Shown: positions 8,737 through 16,558 of the stretch, one piece after another
Layout: every line of letters begins with the position of its first letter
Position numbering within the stretch: the first letter of the stretch is position 1
NCBI RefSeq assembly: GCF_000472445.1
Contig: NZ_AXAJ01000008.1
Coordinates: forward strand, 188,551-252,550
Length of the DNA: 64,000 bases
Direction of reading: 5' to 3'
Origin: Burkholderia sp. WSM2230
GTDB lineage: Bacteria; Pseudomonadota; Gammaproteobacteria; Burkholderiales; Burkholderiaceae
The notes under the pieces: model-generated
What the model saw: the letters and a program-made list of their open reading frames with translations, nothing else
What the model was told of the DNA's origin: nothing
The model's database searches: none
Made by a program: the position numbers and the translations under genes

Positions 8737-10248
8737 ATGGTCAATACCCCACAACTCCTTGCTGCCGTCGATCTCGGTTCGAACAGCTTCCGGCTGATCG
8801 TCGGCCGGGTCGAGGAAACCGACGCCGGCAGCCAGATCTACCAGGTCGATGCGTTGCGCGAGCCGGTGCGGCTCGCCGCCGGTCTGTCGCGCGACAAGAT
8901 GCTCGACCGCGCCTCGCAGGTGCGCGGCTGGGACGCGCTCAAGCGCTTCGGCGAACGGCTGCGCGATTTTCATCCCGATCATGTGCGTGCGGTCGCCACC
9001 AACACGCTGCGCATCGCGAAGAATGCCGGCGAATTTCTCGGCGAAGCGCAAGCGGCGCTCGGCTTTCCGATTGAAGTGATCGCCGGCCGCGAGGAAGCGC
9101 GGCTCATCTACGCCGGCGCCGCGCACTCGGTGCCGGCGAGTCCCGGCAAGCGGCTCGTGGTGGACATCGGCGGCGGCTCGACGGAATTCATCATCGGTTC
9201 GCATTACACGCCGATCAAGATGGAAAGCCTGTATATCGGCTGCGTGAGCCATAGCCGTGCGTTTTTCCCCGCTGGCAACGTCGACGAATACACGATGCGT
9301 CAGGCCGAACTCGCCGCCGGCCGCGAAATCCAGATCATTTCGTCGGAATACAAGAAGACGGGTTGGGAGCAGGCCATCGGCTCGTCGGGCACGGCGCGCG
9401 CGCTTGCTGAACTCGTCGAGGCAAACGGCTTCAACGACCCCGGCGTCACGCACGGCATTTCGCGCGGCGGGCTCGAGCGCCTCAAGCGCGCGTTGATCAA
9501 GGCCGAGAACGTCAACCGGCTGAAGCTTGTCGCGCTGAAGGCCGACCGCATTCCCGTGCTTGCTGGCGGCCTGTCGATCATGATCGCGGTGTTCGACGAA
9601 CTGGGCGTCGATTATGTCGATACGACAGACGGCGCATTGCGCCTCGGCGTGCTCTACGATTTGCTGGGCCGCTCGCAGCACGAAGACATGCGCACGGTCA
9701 CCGTGGAAGGCTTTATGCGCCGCTATGGCGTGGATCGCGCGCAGGCGGGGCGCATCGGCGAGCTGGCGGTGCGCTTCTACGATCAGTTCGCGGAGCCCGA
9801 CGAAGAACGCCGCGCAGAGAACCGCATGTTTCTCGGCTGGGCGGCGGCGCTGCATGAAATCGGCCTGTCCATTTCGCACAGCGCGTATCACAAGCATTCG
9901 GCGTACATTGCGAGCAACGCGGACATGCCGGGTTTTTCGCGCACCGACCAGGCGCGGCTGGCAGCGCTCGTGCTCGGTCATGCGGGCAAGCTCGGCAAGC
10001 TGTCGCAAACGCGCGAGGTCGAATGGCCGTTGCTGTTCTGTCTGCGGCTTGCGGCGCTGTTGTGCCGGCGCCGTGCGGATGTCGGTCTGCCCGGCATTAC
10101 GGTCGCCCAGGCGAACGGCGGTTATGAAGTGCGCTTGCCCAACGAATGGGTCGCCAATAATCCGCTTACCGACTACAGCCTGATTCAGGAAGCCGCGGAG
10201 TGGGAAAAAGTCGGCATTCCGTATCGAGTGGTCTATACGGACGAGTGA
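8737..10248 (+). CDS. ppx: Exopolyphosphatase (Ppx/GppA family)
   Basis: This is a cytoplasmic exopolyphosphatase that releases phosphate from polyphosphate ends; the family also includes pppGpp phosphohydrolases. The actin-like ATPase fold is clear: AAVDLGSNSFRLIVG at the N-terminus, ATNTLRIAKN, then VVDIGGGSTEFIIG. A C-terminal HD-like helical domain follows (ALHEIGLSISHSAYHKHSAY). The start is uncertain: ATG 8737 gives a 503-aa protein like relatives, ATG 8719 adds six residues, and the frame stays open further upstream. It is divergent from ppk1, so synthesis and breakdown of polyphosphate share an intergenic region. Confidence 0.92.
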   Translation: MVNTPQLLAAVDLGSNSFRLIVGRVEETDAGSQIYQVDALREPVRLAAGLSRDKMLDRASQVRGWDALKRFGERLRDFHPDHVRAVATNTLRIAKNAGEFLGEAQAALGFPIEVIAGREEARLIYAGAAHSVPASPGKRLVVDIGGGSTEFIIGSHYTPIKMESLYIGCVSHSRAFFPAGNVDEYTMRQAELAAGREIQIISSEYKKTGWEQAIGSSGTARALAELVEANGFNDPGVTHGISRGGLERLKRALIKAENVNRLKLVALKADRIPVLAGGLSIMIAVFDELGVDYVDTTDGALRLGVLYDLLGRSQHEDMRTVTVEGFMRRYGVDRAQAGRIGELAVRFYDQFAEPDEERRAENRMFLGWAAALHEIGLSISHSAYHKHSAYIASNADMPGFSRTDQARLAALVLGHAGKLGKLSQTREVEWPLLFCLRLAALLCRRRADVGLPGITVAQANGGYEVRLPNEWVANNPLTDYSLIQEAAEWEKVGIPYRVVYTDE

Positions 10249-10300
10249 TGCACGTGTGTTGCGCTATGCCGGTTCTTAGGCGACGCGGCTTGCGGATGAG

Positions 10301-10327
10301 AAAAAGCCCGGTTTTTCCGGGCTTTTC
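10301..10327. terminator. Bidirectional terminator between ppx and olsB
   Basis: Ten-base arms AAAAGCCCGG and CCGGGCTTTT enclose a 5-T loop, with A- and T-rich ends on both sides. It lies between convergent ppx and olsB and can serve both. Confidence 0.88.
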
Positions 10328-10375
10328 TGTTGATGCGCCTGGTTGCCGCGTGGGCGCTTCCTGGCCCTGGCGCGG

Positions 10376-11179
10376 CTATGCCTCGCCGAGGAAGTGGCGG
10401 GCGTAGCGTGCGTTGATGTCCGACAGACGGAACAGCGTCAGGAAATCGGCCGTATTGAAGTCGGGATCCCACGCCGGCGCGCCGCAAATCTTTGCGCCGA
10501 GACGCAGATAGCCTTTGACGAGCGGCGGAGGCGCGACCTCCACGCCGGTTTGCAACTCGTCGACGGGCAGCGGCGTGTGAGCAAACGCGCGATATTCCGG
10601 CGCGGTCAGCGCGCTGTCGCGCAGCGAGCAATACAGGTTCGCCGCATAGTGACCGCCGTCGACCATCGCGACGCTCGCGCAGCCGAGCATCGTTTCGTAG
10701 CCGTTGTGCTTCATGTACGCGGCGAGCCCGGCCCACAGCGACATGATGACCGAGCCGCTGCGATAGTCGGGATGCACGCACGAGCGTCCCACTTCGACCA
10801 TCTTCGCGCGCAGGTGCGTGAGGCGCGAAACGTCGAACTCGCTTTCGGCGTACAGACGTCCGATGCGCGCCGCCTGATGCGGCGGCAACGCGCGATAGGT
10901 GCCGACTACCTTCAGCGTGTCAAGATCACGGACCAGCAGGTGATCACAGTACGGATCGAACGAATCGACGTCGAGGCCCGCGGGGCCGGAAAGGCGTGCG
11001 CCCATTTCGTCGGCGAACACACGGTAACGCAGACGCTGCGCCTCGCGAAGCTCTTCGTCGGTGCGAGCCCACGTGACTCGCAGCCGATGTTGCGCGGTAA
11101 CTGTCTCTTCGGCGCGCGGCAGGCGACGGGACTCGAAGATCGAAGCGAGGGGCAGGGTAGGCGTCGGCAGTTCTCGCAT
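10376..11179 (-). CDS. olsB: L-ornithine N-alpha-acyltransferase OlsB-like (GNAT fold)
   Basis: This 267-aa protein belongs to the OlsB/'hemolysin-like' acyltransferase family, which transfers a 3-hydroxyacyl chain from acyl-ACP to ornithine in the first step of ornithine-lipid synthesis. Family segments are LRYRVFADEMGA near residues 50-62, DHLLVRD, and EVGRSCVHPDYRSG with the acyl-ACP-binding GNAT core. The ATG at 11179 has an AGGA site upstream; a more distant in-frame start adds a non-conserved tail. A three-unit Pho-box-like array lies about 70 bases upstream. This fits the known induction of ornithine lipids under phosphate limitation in rhizobia and relatives. No OlsA partner is in the window. 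Confidence 0.85.
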   Translation of the reverse strand: MRELPTPTLPLASIFESRRLPRAEETVTAQHRLRVTWARTDEELREAQRLRYRVFADEMGARLSGPAGLDVDSFDPYCDHLLVRDLDTLKVVGTYRALPPHQAARIGRLYAESEFDVSRLTHLRAKMVEVGRSCVHPDYRSGSVIMSLWAGLAAYMKHNGYETMLGCASVAMVDGGHYAANLYCSLRDSALTAPEYRAFAHTPLPVDELQTGVEVAPPPLVKGYLRLGAKICGAPAWDPDFNTADFLTLFRLSDINARYARHFLGEA

Positions 11180-11247
11180 TGGGGCGTCCTGGTCGAAAAA
11201 AGGATGAGTCTTTTTTCGCCAATGTAGTAACGCCCGGTGACGCTCGC

Positions 11248-11276
11248 ATGGCAATGCTGTGACGATTGGATGACTG
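11248..11276 (-). promoter_or_regulatory. Putative PhoB box upstream of olsB
   Basis: On the minus strand three units lie at exact 11-bp spacing: CAGTCAT, TCGTCAC and TTGCCAT, separated by CCAA and AGCA. They match the CTGTCAT/C Pho unit at 6, 5 and 5 of 7 positions. The array ends about 70 bases before the olsB ATG. Regulation by PhoB is inferred. Confidence 0.55.
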
Positions 11277-11418
11277 TATGTAAGCCGTTCGCTTCGCTAT
11301 CCGGCACGCATGCTTGATGAGCCGCGTGCGGCGCGACACCTCGTGTCGGGTCATGCCATGCCATGTCGCAAGCCGCCGCGGTTCGCTGGTGTCGTGCGCG
11401 CGCGACGCGCGGACCGCA

Positions 11419-11877
11419 TCAGACGAGATCGGGTGTCATGGCCGCGAGCAGCACCGCCTGATCGTCGCCGTGACGCTCGCGGCTCGCGATCCACCACAGG
11501 CCGGCTTTCTTGACCGGCCAGCTTGCGTCGCTGCCGGCGAGCAGTTTTGCCGCGACATGGCCGAGCGTCGGCTGGTGACCGACGATCACCACCGTTTCCG
11601 CCATGCCTTTAGGCCACCCTGCCGCATCAAGGACGTCCGCCGCGCTTGCATTCGGCGCGAGTTCGCGCACGACGCGGTACTGGTCGCTCAGCGTCTCGGC
11701 AGTCTGGATGGTGCGCACGGCGGGGCTTGCGAGGACCACGGCGTCATCGGGCAGCCGCGTGCGCAGCCATTTCGCGACGTTTTGCGCCTGCTTGCGGCCG
11801 CGAGTGGTCAGCGCGCGGGCGAGATCCGTGGCGGCATAGTCTTCGGCTTCGGCGTGACGCCAGAGAATCAGATTCAT
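11419..11877 (-). CDS. sixA: Phosphohistidine phosphatase SixA-like (histidine phosphatase superfamily)
   Basis: This 152-aa cytoplasmic protein has the RHG-type catalytic motif LWRHAEAED (Arg7-His8) at the N-terminus and the second conserved His in VVIVGHQPTLGHVA. That is the layout of SixA phosphatases, which remove phosphate from phosphohistidine. An AAGGAG ribosome-binding site supports the ATG at 11877. It follows olsB on the same strand across a 240-base gap, so it is probably transcribed separately. The exact substrate cannot be told from sequence. Confidence 0.88.
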   Translation of the reverse strand: MNLILWRHAEAEDYAATDLARALTTRGRKQAQNVAKWLRTRLPDDAVVLASPAVRTIQTAETLSDQYRVVRELAPNASAADVLDAAGWPKGMAETVVIVGHQPTLGHVAAKLLAGSDASWPVKKAGLWWIASRERHGDDQAVLLAAMTPDLV

Positions 11878-12090
11878 GCGGGCTCCTTGAGTCTGAGTGC
11901 GGCGAGTGGACGTTGTGGTGTCGGCTTGACCGTTGCGCTGTCCACTGTCGCATGAGCGTGCGGCGGGCTGCAAGTCGTGGGGGCGGCTCGCGCTTGCAGG
12001 CGTTGTGCGGGTGCGTGGTCAGTGTCCCGTTGCCTCGCGCGTCTGGATGCTGTAGCAGACCACGATCCTGCACCGGGCGGCTGCAGCCCT

Positions 12091-12130
12091 AAAAAACAAA
12101 AACCCGCGAAGCCGAAGGCTACGCGGGTTT
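12091..12130 (-). terminator. Terminator downstream of tRNA-Pro
   Basis: Arms at 12100-12108 and 12122-12130 pair (AAACCCGCG / CGCGGGTTT) and contain a smaller inner AGCC/GGCT stem. Read leftward it is followed by a long T-rich run, so it terminates the tRNA-Pro transcript. Confidence 0.82.
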
Positions 12131-12176
12131 CGTGATGCTTGTTACCTGTTTGTTGCTCTGCTTGCTGCTTTTTTCG

Positions 12177-12253
12177 TGGTCGGAGCGAAAGGATTCGAAC
12201 CTTCGACCCTCTGATCCCAAATCAGATGCGCTACCAGGCTGCGCTACGCTCCG
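12177..12253 (-). tRNA. tRNA-Pro (anticodon TGG)
   Basis: The 77-nt minus-strand sequence folds as a complete cloverleaf. The acceptor arms are CGGAGCG and CGCTCCG, the D arm contains AGCCTGGTAG, and the anticodon stem TCTGA/TCAGA encloses TTTGGGA with anticodon TGG. The T arm has GGTTCGAATCC, and the 3' end ACCA is encoded in the DNA. A terminator follows it. Confidence 0.97.
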
Positions 12254-12325
12254 ACGAATCCGAGATTCTACGTGGCTTCGAGTGCCAGAGTCAATCTCGA
12301 ATTGCGCCGGGGCGAAAACTCTGCG

Positions 12326-12484
12326 TCATATGCGTCCCAGAACCAGCAGTACGATGACGATGATCAGCACGACGCCGAGCACGCCGGTCGGGCGGTAGCC
12401 CCAGCCGCTGCTGTATGGCCAGGTCGGCAGCGCGCCGATCAGCAGCAGGATAAGCACGATGAGCAGGATGGTTCCGATCGTCAT
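12326..12484 (-). CDS. DUF3309-type small membrane protein
   Basis: This 52-residue protein is almost entirely hydrophobic. It has two membrane segments (about residues 3-18 and 33-50) separated by LPTWPYSSGWGYRPTG, the signature of the DUF3309 family of tiny bacterial membrane proteins. A GGGAG ribosome-binding site precedes the ATG. The function of the family is not known to me. It is the first of a cluster of very small envelope genes between tRNA-Pro and the MATE exporter. Confidence 0.8.
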   Translation of the reverse strand: MTIGTILLIVLILLLIGALPTWPYSSGWGYRPTGVLGVVLIIVIVLLVLGRI

Positions 12485-12711
12485 TTGAGTTCTCCCTGTC
12501 CGGCCGCAGAAGATGGTGGGCCGCGTAGTTGATCCGACGCACATTGCTTGCCGCGGCAAGCGACGCGCAACGCACGCGCTCCTTGCAGCCACGGGTTCAG
12601 CAACGCACGTGCCTGATCATCAGCCGTGCCTTGGGCAGACAACAACGCGAGCAAAGCGGCACCCTCCGCGAGCGCGGGGCCCACCGCAGACGAATCAGGC
12701 AACCGCCGGTT

Positions 12712-12888
12712 TCAATGCCGCCGACGCATCCAGTGCGGCATATGCACATGCTGATGCGTCATCCAGTGATGCAGCATGCCTTCGCCGTGTTCGCGCCGAT
12801 AAGTCCGCGTTTCGAAGATTGACAGTGCGAGCAGCACCACAAGACCTACTCCGAGTCCGACCAGACCCGCGATAGATTCAGCGTCCAT
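12712..12888 (-). CDS. Small His/Met-rich single-span membrane protein (58 aa)
   Basis: The start is supported by a strong AAAGGAG site 6 bases before the ATG. Residues 6-24 form one hydrophobic helix (GLVGLGVGLVVLLALSIF). The remaining 34 residues are positively charged and rich in histidine, methionine and tryptophan (seven His and four Met after the helix). I do not recognise a family. The His/Met-rich tail could bind metal, but this is speculation from composition. It probably stands as its own transcription unit. Confidence 0.65.
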   Translation of the reverse strand: MDAESIAGLVGLGVGLVVLLALSIFETRTYRREHGEGMLHHWMTHQHVHMPHWMRRRH

Positions 12889-13044
12889 GGCAGTCTCCTT
12901 TGACGTCCGGCTGTGACTTCATAGTAGGTCACGCATCGCGAAATGGCAGAGCCGACTGCGCGCGCGGCGTCATGGAATGCGCGTTGCGGGTAGACTTCCG
13001 CGCTGCCGTCGTCCGTTCCCTTTTCGTTAGAGAGATTTGCGTCC

Positions 13045-13212
13045 ATGTTCCGCGTTTCGATGATTGCATTGCTGCTCGCCGCCGGTGTCGCCGGCTGTGC
13101 AAACGGGCCGTCCGGGCACCGTGCTGGCCCGCCGCAGGATCCCGCCGATTACCACGGCGTGCCCACCGACACCCATCCGCCCGCGATGGTGCCTGCGCCG
13201 GTCGCGCGCTAG
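13045..13212 (+). CDS. Small lipoprotein (55 aa)
   Basis: The ATG follows a GAGAG site. Residues 1-16 are a signal peptide ending in the lipobox LAAGVAGC, predicting lipid attachment at Cys17 or nearby and export to the periplasm. The mature part is about 40 residues, rich in Pro, Gly, His and Asp (PPQDPADYHGVP), with no recognisable domain. Function unknown. Confidence 0.65.
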   Translation: MFRVSMIALLLAAGVAGCANGPSGHRAGPPQDPADYHGVPTDTHPPAMVPAPVAR

Positions 13213-13300
13213 CGCCGGGCGCGGTTGTAGCGAAGGGTGGATGCGGATGCGCTGGGGTTTGTGATCTACGCAAAGCTGCCCGCGCTTATGCAGCCTTCCT

Positions 13301-14659
13301 TTATGCGCCCGTAGCGCCCAGGCCGCGAACGAGCTCCGGCAGATGGCGCCCGAGCGTCACGCCGCGCGCAGCCATGAAGAGGAGCAGCGCGGCCCACAGT
13401 CCATGGTTGCCATATGCGGCGAGCAGCATCCACGACGCGCCGACGAAGATCGCAAACGACACGATCATCGAGGTCATCAGTTCGCGCGTTCGCGTTGCGC
13501 CGATGAACACGCCGTCCAGTACATAGCCTGCCACCGACACCACCGGCGAAAACGCCGCCCACGGCAGATACAGGTAGGCGGTGGCGCGCACGGCTGCCTG
13601 ATCTGTCAGACGTTCGACGATCCATGCACCGGTGCCGGCGTACACGAGCGCAAAGCCGAGCGCGCCGAGCGCCGACCATAACGCCGTCACCTTGACCGCC
13701 TGGACGAACGCATGCCGGTCGCGCGCGCCGATCGCTGCGCCGACGAGCGCCTCGGCGGCGTGCGCGAAGCCGTCGAGTCCATAAGCCATGAAGGTCTGGA
13801 AGTTGAGCAGCAGCGCATTGGCGGCGAGCGTTGCGTCGCCCTGGCGCGCGCCCAGGTGCGCAAACCAGCCGAACGACAGCAGCAGGCACAGCGTGCGCAC
13901 GAAAATGTCGCGATTGAGCGTGACAAGCCGCCTGAGCGCCGCCGCGTCGAAGAGCGCGCGGCGGGTCGGCGCGGGCAGGCCGCGTGGCCTGCCGTGCCAC
14001 AGCAGCAGTGCGCCGAGTACAAAGCCGAGCACGTCCGCGGTGGCGGTGGCCGCGCCGATTCCGGCGACCCCCCAATCGAATACAGACACGTAGAGAAGCA
14101 CGGCGGCGATGTTCACACCGTTGATGAACACTTGCGACATTAGCGCGAGCCGCACGCGCTGAGTGCCCAGTAGCCACCCGAGCACCACATAGTTGCCGAG
14201 CGCGAAGGGTGCGGCCCAGACGCGCGCGTGGCAGTACAGGCGGGCGCTGTGCTGCACGGCGTCGCTGCCGCCGAGCGCGCGCAACGCGTAGTCGATCAGC
14301 GGCGCTTGCAACGCGAGCACCGCGGCCCCGATCACGGCCGCGAGCAACAGCGCGCGCACCACGTCATCGCGCAGTCCGGCATGCTGGCCGGCGCCGTGGG
14401 ACTGCGCGACGAGGCCCGTCGTGCCCATGCGCAGAAAGCCGAAACCCCAGAACACGAAGTTGAAGAAGAGTCCACCGAGCGCCACGCCGCCCAGATACGA
14501 CGCATTGCTCAGATGCCCGGCGACGGCGGTATCGACAGCGCCGAGAATAGGCTGCGTCAGATTGGCGAGGACGATAGGAAACGCCAGTGCGAGCACGCGG
14601 CGGTGCCAGCGCACCGGTAGCGCGGGCGCCGCGGGCACGGCAGACGCCGCTTCGCTCAA
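13301..14659 (-). CDS. MATE family efflux transporter (DinF-like)
   Basis: This inner-membrane protein (452 aa) has about twelve hydrophobic segments in the two-bundle MATE layout. The MATE/DinF N-terminus FPIVLANLTQPILGAVDTAVAG and the internal FGFLRMGTTGLVAQ motif are visible. Members export cationic compounds using Na+ or H+. I place the start at TTG 14659, which has an AGGAG site six bases upstream and overlaps the stop of the preceding DUF2288 gene (TTGA). The frame continues upstream, but those residues are Arg-rich and not MATE-like. Confidence 0.88.
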   Translation of the reverse strand: MSEAASAVPAAPALPVRWHRRVLALAFPIVLANLTQPILGAVDTAVAGHLSNASYLGGVALGGLFFNFVFWGFGFLRMGTTGLVAQSHGAGQHAGLRDDVVRALLLAAVIGAAVLALQAPLIDYALRALGGSDAVQHSARLYCHARVWAAPFALGNYVVLGWLLGTQRVRLALMSQVFINGVNIAAVLLYVSVFDWGVAGIGAATATADVLGFVLGALLLWHGRPRGLPAPTRRALFDAAALRRLVTLNRDIFVRTLCLLLSFGWFAHLGARQGDATLAANALLLNFQTFMAYGLDGFAHAAEALVGAAIGARDRHAFVQAVKVTALWSALGALGFALVYAGTGAWIVERLTDQAAVRATAYLYLPWAAFSPVVSVAGYVLDGVFIGATRTRELMTSMIVSFAIFVGASWMLLAAYGNHGLWAALLLFMAARGVTLGRHLPELVRGLGATGA

Positions 14660-14964
14660 TGGCGCTCCTGCACGCACACCCACGGCGAGACCACCACTGC
14701 CCACAGGTCCGGATCGCGTGCGGCGAAGTCGGCGGCGGTTTCGCTTTGCACGCGCTCGACGAGCCCGGCCGACAGCCACTGCGTGACTTGCGTGGTGTCG
14801 TCATTGGCGATGGCTTCGGCGACGCTCACCAGATCCAGGTCGCTGGCGACGCGCAGCAGCATGCCGCGCGCAAAGAAGCGCTCCAGTTCCGGCCAGCCGA
14901 TTTTTGCGGTTTCGGCGAGGAGCTTGGCGTAAAGGGGGCTATGGGTGGCGTCGTTGGAAGTCAT
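14656..14964 (-). CDS. DUF2288 family protein
   Basis: This soluble protein of 102 residues matches the DUF2288 pattern: an N-terminal LYAKLLAETAKIGWPELERFFARG segment, followed by DLDLVSVAEAIANDD and a C-terminal aromatic stretch DLWAVVVSPWVCVQERH. The role of the family is not established. Its stop codon overlaps the TTG start of the MATE exporter gene, so the two are probably translated in a coupled way. Confidence 0.8.
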   Translation of the reverse strand: MTSNDATHSPLYAKLLAETAKIGWPELERFFARGMLLRVASDLDLVSVAEAIANDDTTQVTQWLSAGLVERVQSETAADFAARDPDLWAVVVSPWVCVQERH

Positions 14965-15625
14965 CTTAAGCGGGTTCTGGCGGGGTCGATACTATAAACC
15001 ATCGGGGTGGGCAGTCTGCGCGGCGCGCGTTCGGGCACGCCTCAGTGCCGGGCGATTCAGCCGATTCTGAACCTTCAACGCGCTCGATTCAATGGTGCGG
15101 ATTTGCGCGGGGCCGACGTCATGAGCACGGAATGTAAAAACCACTGCCGAGTGGGTGGATTATGACTTTCGGCCGACTTGTGCGGCGTGACGCTAATGAA
15201 TAACATCTGATAATTAGTCAATCAGCAGATGATCGATTTTAAGGAATTGATATTTGTCGGTGGATTTAATGCCTTGTGTTCCGCTATTTGCGAATCACGT
15301 CTGCCGTATTGCGCCGCCGCGAGTATGGCGGATGCGACTATTTAATCGAAAGGGTGCGCTGGCGCACCAAGCCCTTGAGCAGCGATTAACCGGGCAAACC
15401 GCCACTCTCGCGCTCGCTTCAGGCCGCTGGCGGATTTTTGTCAGCCGAATAGCTCGCCAGTGGCACCAGCCTTGCTACATGCGGGTTTCGGGCGCATTAA
15501 TCGGTTCGTCGATTGAACAATAATCGATCGTTCAGCGCATGTAGGCCGCCTTTTATTCGCCGGATTTGCGCTTCACACAACGCGTAATCGGTGCGTCGCA
15601 GCACATTGTCCGGGAAATTAATATA

Positions 15626-15654
15626 TTGCGCTTGTAAAACCGCGTTGTTAAATT
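15626..15654 (+). promoter_or_regulatory. Candidate sigma-70-type promoter for a small RNA
   Basis: A possible -35 element TTGCGC (15626-15631) and -10 element TAAATT (15649-15654) are separated by 17 bases. This would place the transcript start near 15661, exactly where the hairpin-terminator structure begins. Both hexamers are imperfect, so support rests mainly on the geometry. Confidence 0.4.
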
Positions 15655-15661
15655 TGGTTCT

Positions 15662-15736
15662 GGCGCATGGTGAACCGGTCCTTTGCCGATATGCGCCGAA
15701 CCCCCGTTAGCCCGGCCTCGCGCCGGGCTTTTTTTG
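15662..15736 (+). ncRNA. Candidate small RNA of about 75 nt
   Basis: A first stem pairs GGCGCAT (15662-15668) with ATGCGCC (15691-15697) around a 22-base loop. A short single-stranded C-rich linker follows, then an intrinsic terminator. No open reading frame with a ribosome-binding site fits. A promoter-like pair ends 8 bases before the first stem. I do not recognise a known RNA family. The call rests on structure alone. Confidence 0.45.
15709..15736 (+). terminator. Intrinsic terminator of the candidate small RNA
   Basis: Arms AGCCCGGC and GCCGGGCT enclose the loop CTCGC and are followed by seven T residues. It cannot serve an upstream protein gene on this strand, because none is nearby. 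Confidence 0.85.
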
Positions 15737-15957
15737 CCTGATTTTTACCCGCAGTCATTGCACGTACACACGCCGCGCAGATCATAAAACTTACTTTTAC
15801 TTTCGTCGATTATGAGGCTGGTAATCATTTTTATCGCGCTGTGGCCCGTTGCGTTGGCGGCGCTGCTGGCCTTCGCCGTGCGCATCGAGCCGCGCTCGGG
15901 GCGCTGGCTTCGCGGCCGCCCGGATTCGGCGCGATCCGCGAGCACAGCCTCTTCGTC

Positions 15958-16284
15958 CTATTGCTTGCAGCGAACCACCATCGAACGGTTTTTTACGTTC
16001 GCGCCGAAAATGCCGCCCACGGTGCCGCCCGAGGTGGCGCCGTTATCCACGTCCTTCGATACGACGTCGTAGCCATAATTGCCGCAGACTTCGCCCGCGC
16101 GTTTGTAGCATTCGGCCCAACTGGTGCTCGCATCGCTGCCGCTGCAGTTGATCGCGAAGCCAGTGTCGCCGCTCGGCAAATAGGTCATGGTGGTGGTCGT
16201 GGAGCAGCCCGCCAGGCTGCCCAGTGCCAGCAGGCCGACACCGATCGCCGCGGCCGTCGCCATGGACGCCAATGCGCTCTTCAT
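15958..16284 (-). CDS. Cysteine-containing lipoprotein of unknown function (108 aa)
   Basis: The N-terminus is a classic lipoprotein signal (hydrophobic stretch then LGSLAGC, lipidated Cys27). The mature part has the pattern INCSGSDASTSWAECYKRAG with EVCGNYGYDVVS, and a last Cys near the C-terminus. Four mature cysteines could form two disulphides in the periplasm. A central glycine-rich segment follows. An AAAGGAA site supports the ATG at 16284. I do not recognise a characterised homologue; similar lipoproteins occur in Burkholderiales as far as I recall. Confidence 0.75.
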   Translation of the reverse strand: MKSALASMATAAAIGVGLLALGSLAGCSTTTTMTYLPSGDTGFAINCSGSDASTSWAECYKRAGEVCGNYGYDVVSKDVDNGATSGGTVGGIFGANVKNRSMVVRCKQ

Positions 16285-16558
16285 TGCAGATTCCTTTAAC
16301 AGATGTGAAAGACGTGGCGCGAGGCCACGTGTGCGGGATTGAGCGTTTATAGCACGCGGGGTTCCCCAAGCCGCCGACGCGCCGCGGCGGTGCCGCGTGA
16401 GGCAAGGCGGCGGGGCGAAGCGTCGGCCGCATGGAAATACGCAGGCAGACTGCGCGTAGACGCAACACGCGGCCCGCCCAACACGGTAGAGGCCACGTGG
16501 TGCGGCCGAGGCAAACAGAAAGCGGTCCCCTCAGCGCGCGACCGCAACACGTGCCGGC

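Larger units (their letters stand above)
14965..15957. other. Gene-poor, AT-richer stretch of about 1 kb
   Basis: No convincing protein gene is visible here. Base composition is clearly less GC-rich than the flanks, with runs such as AATTAATATATTG. An open frame at 15254-15523 would encode 89 residues but lacks a ribosome-binding site and normal codon use. The only structured element I see is the candidate small RNA and its terminator at 15662-15736. The rest may be remnant or acquired DNA. Confidence 0.6.

Noticed and set aside
12481-12702. Minus-strand 73-codon frame beginning with TTG
   Set aside because: It overlaps the DUF3309 gene start, lacks a good ribosome-binding site and shows no family features.
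15254-15523. Open frame of 89 codons in the AT-richer gap
   Set aside because: It has no ribosome-binding site, codon use unlike neighbours, no recognisable domain and no hydrophobic pattern.
15812-16072. Plus-strand frame starting MRLVIIFIALWPVALAALLA
   Set aside because: The start is hydrophobic and tempting, but there is no ribosome-binding site, and its second half runs antisense through the well-supported lipoprotein gene at 15958-16284.
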